A DNA stretch of 19,828 nt from an uncultured Clostridia bacterium (GCA_934292955.1 CAKQXZ010000036.1:1-19828); one strand, 5' to 3'; positions 8,039 to 16,004 are shown, counted from the stretch's first letter. Translations and numbers: made by a program. Notes: generated by a model not told the origin, from the letters alone.

Positions 8039-8899
8039 TCAGCCTTTCAAGCCGCCCGCCACCGTGTTTTCCATAATGGTTTCCTGAAAGAAACAGAAAA
8101 GCGTAAGTATAGGCAGAACCGACAAAAGCGTCGCGCAGTAATATATCGGGACGTTGCTTCTGTACTGCTGAATTATATCGAACTGATAGATGCCGAGAGC
8201 GAGAGTCGGATTGTCTTTAAGATACAGAAGCGGCGTATAATAATCGTTCCAGATGCCTATACAACTGAGTATGCCAATTGATACGAGCGCGGGTTTTGCC
8301 TGCGGCAGAATTATACGCCAGTAAACGGTGGAATGAGACGCGCCGTCGATAAATCCCGCTTCGGCGTACGTCCAGGAAACGGAACGATAAAAGCCGTAAA
8401 GTATAATAAAGTTAAAGCCGAAACCGCCCGCATACAGGGCGATTATCCCGATGGGGTTATTGAGCTTTAAGTCGGTTACGAGTCTGTACATAGCCGGAAG
8501 GTTGCCGACTATGGGGATAATCATTGTAAAAATGGCTACGCCGTAAATGAGTTTTGTTCCCCAGAACTTATATTTTGCGATGATATATGCGGTTGCGCTG
8601 GACGTTAGTATCGCCGCTATCGTTCCCGCAAACGTCAGCCATAAACTGTTGCCGATAAGCCCGAACATGCCCGTTTCGCCGATTTTGAACTCTTTGAAAG
8701 CGAGAATGTAGTTGGAAAACAGCCAGTTTCTCGGAAGTGCGAAGACGCTTTCCCAATATTCGTCGTCGGTTTTAAGCGAACTTAAAAACGCCCACACGAA
8801 GGGAAATATCAGCGATAACGCATAGACAGAAAATAAGACGAACACTATTATGAACACGACGCGCTGAACGCCCGTTCTATTTTCAAGAATTCTTTTCAT
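8039..8899 (-). CDS. CUT1-family sugar ABC transporter permease (MalG type)
   Basis: This 286-residue membrane protein has about six hydrophobic segments, beginning at residues 14-38. The EAA-loop motif EAGFIDGASHSTVYWRIILPQAKPA starts at Glu180; it is the site that docks on the transporter ATPase. The ending ENTVAGGLKG is characteristic of MalG-like permeases. It forms the second half of the transmembrane channel with the product of the gene upstream (9-bp gap) and imports the oligosaccharide captured by the binding protein. The start ATG has a G-rich AAGGTGGG site close by. No ATP-binding subunit is encoded in the operon. Substrate cannot be read from the sequence; alpha-galactosyl oligosaccharides are inferred from the GH36 gene. 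Confidence 0.93.
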   Translation of the reverse strand: MKRILENRTGVQRVVFIIVFVLFSVYALSLIFPFVWAFLSSLKTDDEYWESVFALPRNWLFSNYILAFKEFKIGETGMFGLIGNSLWLTFAGTIAAILTSSATAYIIAKYKFWGTKLIYGVAIFTMIIPIVGNLPAMYRLVTDLKLNNPIGIIALYAGGFGFNFIILYGFYRSVSWTYAEAGFIDGASHSTVYWRIILPQAKPALVSIGILSCIGIWNDYYTPLLYLKDNPTLALGIYQFDIIQQYRSNVPIYYCATLLSVLPILTLFCFFQETIMENTVAGGLKG

Positions 8900-8908
8900 A
8901 TGCCCACC

Positions 8909-9832
8909 TTAATACTCTACGTCCTCGGCTATGCGACCCAGCCCCCACTTGACCAGCATTACGAGCGGGAAACCTATCGCCGTGAATACCAGACCTATAG
9001 CGGACGGGTATTCGTATGAATTGCTTTGTACCTGCGAAAATATGAAGTAGCCGATAGTCATCGTTTTGAACTGACCTTCGGTAAACAAGAGTATGGGTCC
9101 CGAATTTGTGAACAAACCCGACGTTGCGAATACCAGCAACATGCTGAGCGTGGGCCAGATAAGCGGAATTATTATCTGACAAAATTCACGCGTCATGCCT
9201 ACTCCGTCGATTTTGGCGTACTCTATTATGTCGGTGGGAATGCGGTGTATCGCGCCGGTGAAAAGCACGATGTTGGAGCCGAACCCCGTCCAGAACACGA
9301 AGAAGAGTATGGTGCCCATGCTGTACATTTCGTCGGCAACCCAGTCGATATCGACCACACTGCCCGATATCATTGAAAGGATTGCGTTTACGGGACCGTT
9401 GACGTTAAGGCAGTATTTGAAAAGCCCGACGAGAACGGCGGCGGAAATAATCGACGGCAGAAAGAAGACTACCCTGAAAAATTTCGCAAACAGTATTTTT
9501 TTATAAAGATAATAGGAAAAAAGAAGGGACGTAGGAAGGCCGATAACCGTTCCGACCACGAACAATAACAGCGTGTTTTTGAGCGCGAGCGAAAGTTCGA
9601 GTTCGGGAATTTTCATTTCGCGGAAGAAACGCGAAAAATTGTCAAGCCCCCACTGCACGCCTTCGCTCGTGCGGATCTGAAACGCCATTAAAATCGAGTT
9701 GAAGTTGACGTAAACCCAGAATATAAGAAACTGAATTATGCCGACGGCGAGCATCGCCGCGATGAACAGACCGCGTTTTGTTTTCGCGCTGCCCGCTCCC
9801 GTTCTTTTTTTAGTTGACGTTGAATCCGTCAT
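8909..9832 (-). CDS. CUT1-family sugar ABC transporter permease (MalF type)
   Basis: This 307-residue membrane protein has a positively charged cytosolic N-terminus (about 20 residues rich in Lys/Arg/Ser/Thr), a first membrane helix at 22-43 and about five more after residue 85. The EAA loop, EYAKIDGVGMTREF from Glu204 to IIPLIWPTL, marks contact with the ATPase subunit. It pairs with the MalG-type permease to form the sugar channel. Its ATG lies four bases after the stop of the binding-protein gene, and its AAGAAGG ribosome-binding site is inside the end of that gene, so translation is probably coupled. Confidence 0.93.
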   Translation of the reverse strand: MTDSTSTKKRTGAGSAKTKRGLFIAAMLAVGIIQFLIFWVYVNFNSILMAFQIRTSEGVQWGLDNFSRFFREMKIPELELSLALKNTLLLFVVGTVIGLPTSLLFSYYLYKKILFAKFFRVVFFLPSIISAAVLVGLFKYCLNVNGPVNAILSMISGSVVDIDWVADEMYSMGTILFFVFWTGFGSNIVLFTGAIHRIPTDIIEYAKIDGVGMTREFCQIIIPLIWPTLSMLLVFATSGLFTNSGPILLFTEGQFKTMTIGYFIFSQVQSNSYEYPSAIGLVFTAIGFPLVMLVKWGLGRIAEDVEY

Positions 9833-9836
9833 TTTA

Positions 9837-11429
9837 TCAAACCTTCTTCATGTATTCCGACCAACTTTCGGAAAGCAGACTCTTTTCTTTTGTCAGAAGT
9901 TGAGCGGTTGTGATCGCGCCCGTCTTTTTGCCGAGAGCGACTTCGGGTTTTTCGTTGCCCATATAGTAGTCAAGCCCCGCGCGATAGCGGATGGGATCTT
10001 TGGACGACGTGTAAATGTAATTTACGCTGCCGCCCGATATTGCGTTTATGGATTTACGGAATTCGGAAATCGCTTTGGTGGGAGTGATTTCGCCCGCGTT
10101 TACTACAGGCAGATAACTGTTGCACTCGTCAAGAACGATTTTTATACCTTCATCGGTGTACATGAAACGCAGAAAATCTATTACGAGATCTTTGTTTTTA
10201 CTGCATTCGGGAACGAAGCCGATTGCGCTGTTTGCAAGCGTGTAAGTTATTGCACGAGCGGTTTTGATTTCGCCGTAAACTTCTTCGCTAAGCGCACCGT
10301 ATGAACTTTCGCCCGCGTCGACAGCTTTTACCGCATTGGATAAAGCGGCATCTTTTTCGGCTGCGGTCGAACCTAAACTTACGCTGTATTTTTCTTCGAT
10401 CTTTTCGCTTAAAGCGGACAGAACGGGGGTGCGGATCATTCTGAGTTCGGGAACGCTTTCCGACCTTTCAAGGTCCTTTTCGAGCCAGTCGCCGGTAACG
10501 TACATGCAAGCCCTGCCCTGGAAGAAATATTTCTGCGATTGGCTGAAAGAGTTGCCCATGCTCGAACTGTCGCAATAGTCGTTGGAACGCTTTATGATAG
10601 TTTCAAGCACTTTGTAGGCTTGTTCTTTACCCGCGGGCTGATATGCATCCTGCGAATATTCGCCGTCTTTTTTGACTTCGACGAAACTTTCCCAGTTTTC
10701 GACGCCTTCGTACTGAGCGATCCACGGATAATACATATAACGCCAGTATTCTATCGCTTTGCCCGAATAAATGAAGGGGTAAATCTGATAGTTTACGCCG
10801 CCGACTTTTACAGTCGCTTCTTTTGCTTTGATAGCGTCGCATAAAGCGATGAGTTCGTCTGTCGTTTTAGGCTCTGTCCATTTGCCGTCGCCGAAAACGT
10901 TATTCATTGCGTCTACGTTTATGACTATGGAGCAAGGACCGGACGGAGAAGGCACGGTGTAATATTTGTTTCTGAACTGAGCCTGATCGCCGCCGTACTG
11001 CATTTCGCTTAAAATTTCGGGACGGATTTTGTCGGCTACGGTGCCGCTTTCTTCTTTATCGCCCGCCTTGGGGGACAAAGTATACAGCTCGCTTATATCT
11101 GCAAGCGAACCGTAATTTTCGAGATAACTGCCCACGCCGATACCGTCGATAAAGAAAAGATCGGTATCCGTTCTGTTACTCTGCGCCGCGGCGACTGCCG
11201 TATCGCGCACCAGTGCGTTGCATTCGACTTTGACGGTAACTTCGTTGTTGTATTTCTGATAGGCTTCGGCAAGAGATTTTGTCCATTGCGCGCCGTAACC
11301 GCCTTCGAACGAAGCGATTTTGAGAACGCGCTTGCCGTCGCCGGAAGAACCGCCAGTGCAACCCGCCGCAAAAGAAATTGCAAACGTGAATGCAAGTACC
11401 ATTGAAAGAAGTTTTGCTGATTTTCTCAT
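9837..11429 (-). CDS. Extracellular sugar-binding lipoprotein of the ABC importer
   Basis: This 530-residue protein has a lipoprotein signal peptide ending in FAAGC (lipidated Cys24) and a Gly/Ser linker. The body is typical of family 1 solute-binding proteins: an N-terminal KRVLKIASFEGGYGAQW strand-helix start, a VPSPSGP-type hinge region, a VTGDWLEKDL segment, and a C-terminal helical part that includes FLRFMYTDEG. It captures an oligosaccharide outside the membrane and delivers it to the two permeases. It is longer than maltose-binding protein (about 370 residues), in the range of binding proteins for larger or decorated oligosaccharides. As first gene of the operon it should be the most expressed. 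AAGGAG lies seven bases before the ATG. Confidence 0.92.
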   Translation of the reverse strand: MRKSAKLLSMVLAFTFAISFAAGCTGGSSGDGKRVLKIASFEGGYGAQWTKSLAEAYQKYNNEVTVKVECNALVRDTAVAAAQSNRTDTDLFFIDGIGVGSYLENYGSLADISELYTLSPKAGDKEESGTVADKIRPEILSEMQYGGDQAQFRNKYYTVPSPSGPCSIVINVDAMNNVFGDGKWTEPKTTDELIALCDAIKAKEATVKVGGVNYQIYPFIYSGKAIEYWRYMYYPWIAQYEGVENWESFVEVKKDGEYSQDAYQPAGKEQAYKVLETIIKRSNDYCDSSSMGNSFSQSQKYFFQGRACMYVTGDWLEKDLERSESVPELRMIRTPVLSALSEKIEEKYSVSLGSTAAEKDAALSNAVKAVDAGESSYGALSEEVYGEIKTARAITYTLANSAIGFVPECSKNKDLVIDFLRFMYTDEGIKIVLDECNSYLPVVNAGEITPTKAISEFRKSINAISGGSVNYIYTSSKDPIRYRAGLDYYMGNEKPEVALGKKTGAITTAQLLTKEKSLLSESWSEYMKKV

Positions 11430-11442
11430 TTTCTGACTCCTT

Positions 11443-11472
11443 ATATTATTGTTTTACATATTATTGTTTTAC
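11443..11472. repeat. Perfect 15-bp tandem repeat in the operon leader
   Basis: ATATTATTGTTTTAC occurs twice back to back (11443-11457 and 11458-11472). On the minus strand this is GTAAAACAATAATAT twice, in the 5' untranslated leader of the binding-protein gene just before its ribosome-binding site. It could be a regulator half-site pair, an RNA-level element, or a slippage duplication. Confidence 0.85.
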
Positions 11473-11547
11473 AGAACCGAACATTTTTATTAACGCCGCT
11501 TAAACATACGGCATTACCTGAAGTTAAAGCCCTGTGTTTTTTTCTTC

Positions 11548-11576
11548 ATTCTACACGAGTATTTTTCGCATTTCAA
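11548..11576 (-). promoter_or_regulatory. Promoter of the sugar-utilisation operon
   Basis: On the minus strand TTGAAA (11571-11576), a 17-bp spacer and TAGAAT (11548-11553) form a good vegetative promoter. The predicted transcript starts near 11541 and has a leader of about 110 nt before the binding-protein ATG. Near-consensus boxes suggest that activation alone may not be needed, so the regulator could also repress. Confidence 0.7.
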
Positions 11577-11593
11577 TAGTTTTTTTGATTTAA

Positions 11594-11612
11594 TGCATAT
11601 TTTTATTATGCA
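11594..11612. promoter_or_regulatory. Inverted repeat between divergent promoters, candidate operator
   Basis: TGCATA (11594-11599) and TATGCA (11607-11612) are perfect 6-bp arms separated by seven bases. The dyad lies 17 bp upstream of the operon -35 box and 24 bp upstream of the regulator -35 box. This is a natural place for the AraC-family regulator to control both transcripts; binding is inferred. Confidence 0.45.
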
Positions 11613-11636
11613 AAGTAACATTTTTCACACTATATG

Positions 11637-11665
11637 TTGACTTTTCGGCTAAAAAGTAATATAAT
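11637..11665 (+). promoter_or_regulatory. Promoter of the AraC-family regulator gene
   Basis: TTGACT (11637-11642), a 17-bp spacer and TATAAT (11660-11665) make a near-perfect vegetative promoter. The expected transcription start is at about 11671-11673, which coincides with the ATG at 11672, so the mRNA is predicted to be leaderless or nearly so. Confidence 0.8.
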
Positions 11666-11671
11666 TTGGAT

Positions 11672-12670
11672 ATGAATAACGCTAAAAATTACTCTAAAAC
11701 ACAAAATGCGGGCGGGAAAACTGCGCAGAATGCGGAAATCGCGGCAAAAAAGCCGTCGGCTTCGAGTTTCTTTTCCGCCGTTGTTTACGGAAAACAACTT
11801 GTGCCGCGCGGTTGCTCTATCAAATATTATAATGCATTCGACATGATTTATCATACTCATAAGCGTATTGAGATCGTGTACGTCGTAACGGGCGAAACTC
11901 ATGTTTGCTTTGCGGACGAGAACGGTCTGGAGCATGATTATATTCTGCATTCCAACGAATACGCGTTTATCGACGCCGACGTTCTGCATAAAATACGCGT
12001 GGACGACGTTGCGACGCAGTTTCTGAACGTGGAATTTTCGCTTGAAACGCCGAGCGGCGAGTTTTTGCTGTTATCTGCCTATACGCGCGAAAAAAATCTG
12101 CAGAAACTTTTTGCAGCAAACAAGCGGGTTATAAAACTTTCGGACGACGGAACGCTGATGCAGTTGTCGCTGTTAATTCAGTCTTATACCGAAAAGCACG
12201 ATAAACTGGAAAACGACGGTTTTTTGAACTATCTGACGACCGCACTGCTTTTATCCATTGCCGAAAGTTATAAAAAGCGCACGGAAAATCTTTACGGAAT
12301 AAGTTATCTTAACATTGCGTTCAATTATATTACGGACAACTATAACGTTGATTTTTCGGTTGAAGACGTGGCAAAGGCTGCAAACGTTTCGCAAAACTAT
12401 CTGAATTCGCTGTTCAAGAAGAAGTTCGGGGTGACGGTGAGTAAGTTTGTGAATAATTTCCGCATAGAAAAAGCCCGTATGCTTTTAACCGATACCGATC
12501 TTAATATAGACGAAGTGCGAAAACAAGTGGGCTTTAATAATAAAATGAATTTCAATCGGAATTTTTATGCAGTTACGGGGATGTCTCCGCGCGAGTATAG
12601 AAAGAACGAAACTACCGCGACTAAGATTCATCTGCACGAAAAATTTATGCATAACGAATATTCGATTTAA
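11672..12670 (+). CDS. AraC-family transcriptional regulator of the sugar operon
   Basis: This 332-residue protein has a cupin-like sugar-sensing domain (about 45-125; HTHKRIEIVYVVTGE at 61-75, then SNEYAFIDADVLHKI). A helical linker follows, then a C-terminal double helix-turn-helix DNA-binding domain (about 212-312). SVEDVAKAANVSQNYLNSLF forms the first helix pair, and VGFNNKMNFNRNF with VTGMSPREYR forms the second. The first 30 or so residues are low-complexity and probably disordered. It is divergent from the sugar operon and most likely switches it on when the substrate is present. A TTG at 11666 is in frame, but it overlaps the -10 box edge and is unlikely. The ATG at 11672 has no Shine-Dalgarno site and sits at the predicted transcription start. 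Confidence 0.92.
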   Translation: MNNAKNYSKTQNAGGKTAQNAEIAAKKPSASSFFSAVVYGKQLVPRGCSIKYYNAFDMIYHTHKRIEIVYVVTGETHVCFADENGLEHDYILHSNEYAFIDADVLHKIRVDDVATQFLNVEFSLETPSGEFLLLSAYTREKNLQKLFAANKRVIKLSDDGTLMQLSLLIQSYTEKHDKLENDGFLNYLTTALLLSIAESYKKRTENLYGISYLNIAFNYITDNYNVDFSVEDVAKAANVSQNYLNSLFKKKFGVTVSKFVNNFRIEKARMLLTDTDLNIDEVRKQVGFNNKMNFNRNFYAVTGMSPREYRKNETTATKIHLHEKFMHNEYSI

Positions 12671-13125
12671 GGAAAAGTCTGATTGTGAAAAGGTGCGGCG
12701 TGTTATCGGACTGTTCGGATATGGCGTTGAGGTCGTGCGGCACTTCGTGCCTGGATCCTTCGGGAGCGGAGCAAGCGGGCGGGGCTCAGGATGACCTAAT
12801 ATACGCCTGACGGAATGAAATAAATTGTGCGGAAAGATTGGCGTTTTAGTCCGCTCTCGTCTTTTACTCGCAAGCTCGTAAAATCCACTCTCCCCAAAAG
12901 GGGAAAGCAAAGTTTGATTGTGTAACGAAAATTATAAAAATGTGCGGCGGAAAAATAAAATGCGGCGGGAAAAAATTACATTAAAAAAGACAGAAAACCG
13001 TGACAAAATTTGCCACGGTTTTTTATATACTGTTTTATCGTAAGTTAATTAAATCGGCGCGCCGACAATTTGCCGACGGTAACTTTTTTACGCGTTATTT
13101 ACGCGCCGTTAACGATAGTCCGCTA
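12671..13125. other. Gene-free region with two repeat-like fragments
   Basis: No credible gene was seen in these 455 bp. The stretch 12733-12795, read on the minus strand, begins GTCATCCTGAGC and contains CGAAGGATCC. This resembles a dispersed intergenic element common in Clostridia and carries a GGCAC-TTC-GTGCC hairpin. A second stretch, 12849-12907, contains CCCC-AAAA-GGGG and an imperfect TTTTAC/GTAAAA inverted repeat, again like a dispersed element. The 13-bp sequences at 12675-12687 and 12910-12922 match at 12 positions and flank both. The rest is AT-rich spacer; 13048-13125 has no recognisable signal. Confidence 0.5.
12994..13022. terminator. Bidirectional intrinsic terminator between araC-type gene and acpP
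   Basis: AAAACCGTG (12994-13002) pairs perfectly with CACGGTTTT (13014-13022) across an 11-nt loop. T residues follow on the plus strand, and on the minus strand the stem is followed by TTTTCTGTC and a T-run. It can end acpP on the minus strand and any plus-strand transcript from the regulator. Confidence 0.85.
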
Positions 13126-13356
13126 TTATTTCTTTTCGATAAGAGCGACGATATCGCCTACCGTTTTGATGTTGGACGAAACGTCGTCGGGAATGGAAAT
13201 GCCGTACTCGTCTTCAAAGCTCATAAGCATTTCGATAATATCGAGCGAGTCTGCGCCGAGATCTTTTACTATTTCGCTATCCATAGTAACGGCAGATTTA
13301 TCAATGTTTAATTGATTACAGATTATTTCTGTTACCTTGTTGAAAACGTCTTCCAT
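13126..13356 (-). CDS. acpP: Acyl carrier protein
   Basis: This 76-residue acidic protein carries the growing acyl chain in fatty-acid synthesis on a 4'-phosphopantetheine arm attached to Ser37 of the DLGADSLDIIEML motif. It matches the usual ACP length. The frame is open up to an ATG at 13443, but the ATG at 13356 is the real start. GGAGG lies directly before it, the protein then begins MEDVFNKVTEII as normal for ACP, and the extra 29 residues fall in the leader only a few bases after the predicted transcription start. It is a monocistronic gene between its own promoter and a terminator, without fab genes beside it. Confidence 0.97.
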   Translation of the reverse strand: MEDVFNKVTEIICNQLNIDKSAVTMDSEIVKDLGADSLDIIEMLMSFEDEYGISIPDDVSSNIKTVGDIVALIEKK

Positions 13357-13454
13357 TTTTCCTCCGATCCGATTAAACGGATTTGTTAACTTATTCGTTT
13401 TGCCGAAGTTTAATAAACGCTTTTGCCAAAACTGCGGCTTCATTTACTTTTATC

Positions 13455-13483
13455 ATTTTAACAAACAGGGTTACGATTGTCAA
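13455..13483 (-). promoter_or_regulatory. acpP promoter
   Basis: On the minus strand TTGACA (13478-13483), a 17-bp spacer and TAAAAT (13455-13460) form a strong vegetative promoter. The predicted leader is about 90 nt and contains a small ATCCG/CGGAT hairpin just before the GGAGG site. Confidence 0.85.
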
Positions 13484-13567
13484 CTGATTTTTATAATTAT
13501 TTCGACAAGAACGGCGCGCCAGTCGATTGTGCAAAAAAATTATGGTATTATGCTACGATTTGCGGCG

Positions 13568-14662
13568 TTATCCGGAAAACACCACGCCGTTTACGGGCGA
13601 ATAAACGTCGCTCCTTAATTTATACGACGTTATAAGCAAGCCTTTTTTGTAAACCGAAACGTATGCCGAACTTTTTATGCCGTTTTTGGGGGCAATCTCT
13701 GTTTCGCCGCTGTCTTTTGGCACTTTTTTTATATCGGCGGGGATTATTTCGTCTATTTCGGATCTGAATTCGTAGGTATATTCGCTTTCTGCGCCGTAAA
13801 TAAAGACGGTGAGAACGGAACCGTTTGCCGCAGCGCCTATATACGCGCGCCTGCCCGTACGGTTTTTAAGCTTAAGGTCGCACGCACTGCCGCTGACCAT
13901 GGCGTCGAACGACGGCGGAACGTAAGACACCGCAAGCGAATGCCTGTGATATTCTTTGACGATAAGTCCCGCGCGGATTGCGGCGTTGTATAACGTGGTG
14001 GAAACCTGACAGACTCCGCCGCCCGTACCCGTGACGAATTTGCCGTCTATAATTATTTTCGCGTCCTTATAACCGCGCTCTTTAGTACGCTCGCCAACAG
14101 TTTCGTTGAAAGAAAAGTCGCTGTATAGGTCGATTATCGCACCGTTCAGACTTTCGGCGGCAAGTTTTATGTTGTTCTTTCGCTCTTCGGAAGAATAGGT
14201 ATAGGCGGTTGAAAAAACAGCTCTTAATTTGGTTTCCTGCCGCAGATATACGGCGGTTATATCGGCCGTTACGGGGTGCGAACGGATTTCGATTTTTCGT
14301 TTACCCGAATCGAGCGCGTAAATAATTTGCGCTTTTAAGGAGTTGACGTCGATTTCGCGACCGTCGATATCTTCTTTGACGTAAAGTCCGCCGTCGCTTT
14401 TGAAAACCACTTCGGCATCGACGGGATTAACGCGCGTATCGAGATAGACGCGCTGTATAAAATCGTCGAGCCTGTTAATATGATATTCGCCGCCCGATAT
14501 GGTAAGTTCTGGCGAATATAATTTATATACCCTGCCGTCGACGTTAATCGTAAGCGGCGTTTCTGCGTTTACGGCGATTGTGTGCGCGCCGCAAAAAAGC
14601 GATAACAACGCGCAGACAAAGGCGATTTTCGGCAGAAAAGTAAACTTTTTATATTTTGTCAT
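13568..14662 (-). CDS. VanW-family exported protein
   Basis: This 364-residue protein has an N-terminal signal or anchor segment (about 10-33), a peptidoglycan-binding-like region (about 60-145) and a VanW domain (about 150-270). VanW motifs are FSFNETVGERTKERGY (183-198) and GTGGGVCQVSTTLYNAA (212-228), followed by HRHSLAVSYVPP. The C-terminal tail (about 300-364) resembles a G5-like beta segment. VanW proteins are common in Gram-positive cell envelopes; their biochemical role is unresolved, and vancomycin resistance should not be assumed. There is no clear Shine-Dalgarno site before the ATG. It stands alone, with no visible terminator before the acpP promoter. Confidence 0.92.
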   Translation of the reverse strand: MTKYKKFTFLPKIAFVCALLSLFCGAHTIAVNAETPLTINVDGRVYKLYSPELTISGGEYHINRLDDFIQRVYLDTRVNPVDAEVVFKSDGGLYVKEDIDGREIDVNSLKAQIIYALDSGKRKIEIRSHPVTADITAVYLRQETKLRAVFSTAYTYSSEERKNNIKLAAESLNGAIIDLYSDFSFNETVGERTKERGYKDAKIIIDGKFVTGTGGGVCQVSTTLYNAAIRAGLIVKEYHRHSLAVSYVPPSFDAMVSGSACDLKLKNRTGRRAYIGAAANGSVLTVFIYGAESEYTYEFRSEIDEIIPADIKKVPKDSGETEIAPKNGIKSSAYVSVYKKGLLITSYKLRSDVYSPVNGVVFSG

Positions 14663-14778
14663 AATACTATTTTGCGGACAAAAGCGTTTTATATACCGAT
14701 TATTTTGTTTTACATGGTCGATATTTACATTTCTTATTTATTTAATATGCGCTTTTTGTTTTATCGGGCGTAATTTCT

Positions 14779-14807
14779 TTGCGAAAAAGTTAAAAATACA
14801 TTAAAAT
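14779..14807 (+). promoter_or_regulatory. Promoter of the methyltransferase gene
   Basis: TTGCGA (14779-14784), a 17-bp spacer and TAAAAT (14802-14807) precede the methyltransferase gene, giving a leader of about 40 nt. The divergent VanW gene has no equally clear promoter in this 190-bp gap. Confidence 0.6.
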
Positions 14808-14852
14808 GAATTTGTCGGCGATTGTTTTTACGCCCGACGAACGGTGAAAATA

Positions 14853-16004
14853 ATGAACGAAATTTATAAAACCATTGCGGAAAACAGAGAAAATCTTATT
14901 AAAGTTACGGTAAGCGACGGGGAAAACGCCGAATATAAAAAGATTGTTATGCGCCCCGTGATAATTAAAAACGAAAAATTGTGGCAAGCCGAACGATATA
15001 AAGACAACAAGGTTTTTCATCTGAATATCGGCGGAAACGAACTGAAAGATTATGTTTTGGACGTTTTTGCGCGCTATAATCAGATAGATATTTGTTTAAC
15101 CGACAGAAATCTTACATATTACCTTACCGACGGAAAGATTAAAAAACGCAAAGACACGGCTGCCGCGCGCGATAAACAGAGCGAAAATCACAATCGAGAC
15201 AAGAATTTTATTATTAAAGAAGGCGATAAAGTACCCGCTCTTGTGGATTTAGGCGTGTTTACTCAGGACTATCAAATAGTTAAAAGCATGTACGACAAAT
15301 ACAAGCAGATTAACAGATTTATTGAAACGATAGACGATAAATTCAAAAACATACCTGTGGGCGACGAGATTACCGTGCTTGATTTCGGGTGCGGAAAGTC
15401 GTATCTGACGTTCATAATTTACTATTATTTTGTTTTTATAAAGAAGATAAAAGCTCAGATTATCGGCTATGACCTTAAGGCGGACGTTGTTGAAAAATGC
15501 AATGAAATTGCCGAAAAATACGGATATAACGACCTGAAATTTTATAAAAGCGACGTTACAAAAGACGTGCTTTACGATAAAAAAATAGACGTGATCGTTT
15601 CGCTTCACGCCTGCGACGTGGCAACCGATTACGCCATAGATTACGCTATTAAAAAGAAGGTTAAATATCTGTTTTCGGTGCCCTGCTGTCAGCACGAAAT
15701 CAATCTTTCTATTGCAAAAAATAAGAAAAGCGAGTCGGACTTCGATATGCTTTTAGAATACGGACTTATTAAAGAAAGATTTTCGGCACTGCTTACGGAT
15801 ACCATACGCGCGCAGATACTGGAAGATTACGGATATTCGGTAGACGTTAACGAATTCGTCGATTTTTCGCACTCGCCTAAAAACGTGATGATACGAGCCG
15901 AACTGAAATCCGCGCCCGACTTTAAGAATAAAGAAAACATTTTGAGCTTGCAGGAAAAATATAAATTTAATCAGACTCTTATAAAACTTGCGTATAACGA
16001 TTAA
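14853..16004 (+). CDS. Class I SAM-dependent methyltransferase (Methyltransf_32-like)
   Basis: This 383-residue cytosolic protein has a divergent N-terminal part (1-115). It then has the family segment LVDLGVFTQDYQIVKSMYDK and KQINRFIE (130-157), followed by a Rossmann methyltransferase core. SAM-binding motif I is VLDFGCGKSYLT (175-186), an acidic residue follows in IIGYDLKA, and motif IV-like parts are SLHACDVATDYA (250-261) and VPCCQHE (276-282). The layout fits the GSTCD/Methyltransf_32-type family, for which RNA or another macromolecule is a plausible but unproven substrate. A GTG at 14844 is also in frame. The ATG at 14853 is preferred because GGTGA, which overlaps that GTG, then serves as its ribosome-binding site. 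It converges on the aminopeptidase gene. Confidence 0.85.
   Translation: MNEIYKTIAENRENLIKVTVSDGENAEYKKIVMRPVIIKNEKLWQAERYKDNKVFHLNIGGNELKDYVLDVFARYNQIDICLTDRNLTYYLTDGKIKKRKDTAAARDKQSENHNRDKNFIIKEGDKVPALVDLGVFTQDYQIVKSMYDKYKQINRFIETIDDKFKNIPVGDEITVLDFGCGKSYLTFIIYYYFVFIKKIKAQIIGYDLKADVVEKCNEIAEKYGYNDLKFYKSDVTKDVLYDKKIDVIVSLHACDVATDYAIDYAIKKKVKYLFSVPCCQHEINLSIAKNKKSESDFDMLLEYGLIKERFSALLTDTIRAQILEDYGYSVDVNEFVDFSHSPKNVMIRAELKSAPDFKNKENILSLQEKYKFNQTLIKLAYND

Noticed and set aside
12485..12910. Minus-strand 141-codon frame over the end of the regulator gene
   Set aside because: Its N-terminal part is translated from the dispersed-repeat fragments and the rest is antisense to the AraC-family gene.
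13357..13443. 29-residue N-terminal extension of acyl carrier protein
   Set aside because: No Shine-Dalgarno site, it lies only a few bases after the predicted transcription start, and ACP normally starts at the Met preceded by GGAGG.
13568..14662. VanW as a sign of vancomycin resistance
   Set aside because: No vanA/vanB-type ligase, vanH, vanX or two-component genes are nearby; VanW domains are widespread in non-resistant Gram-positives.
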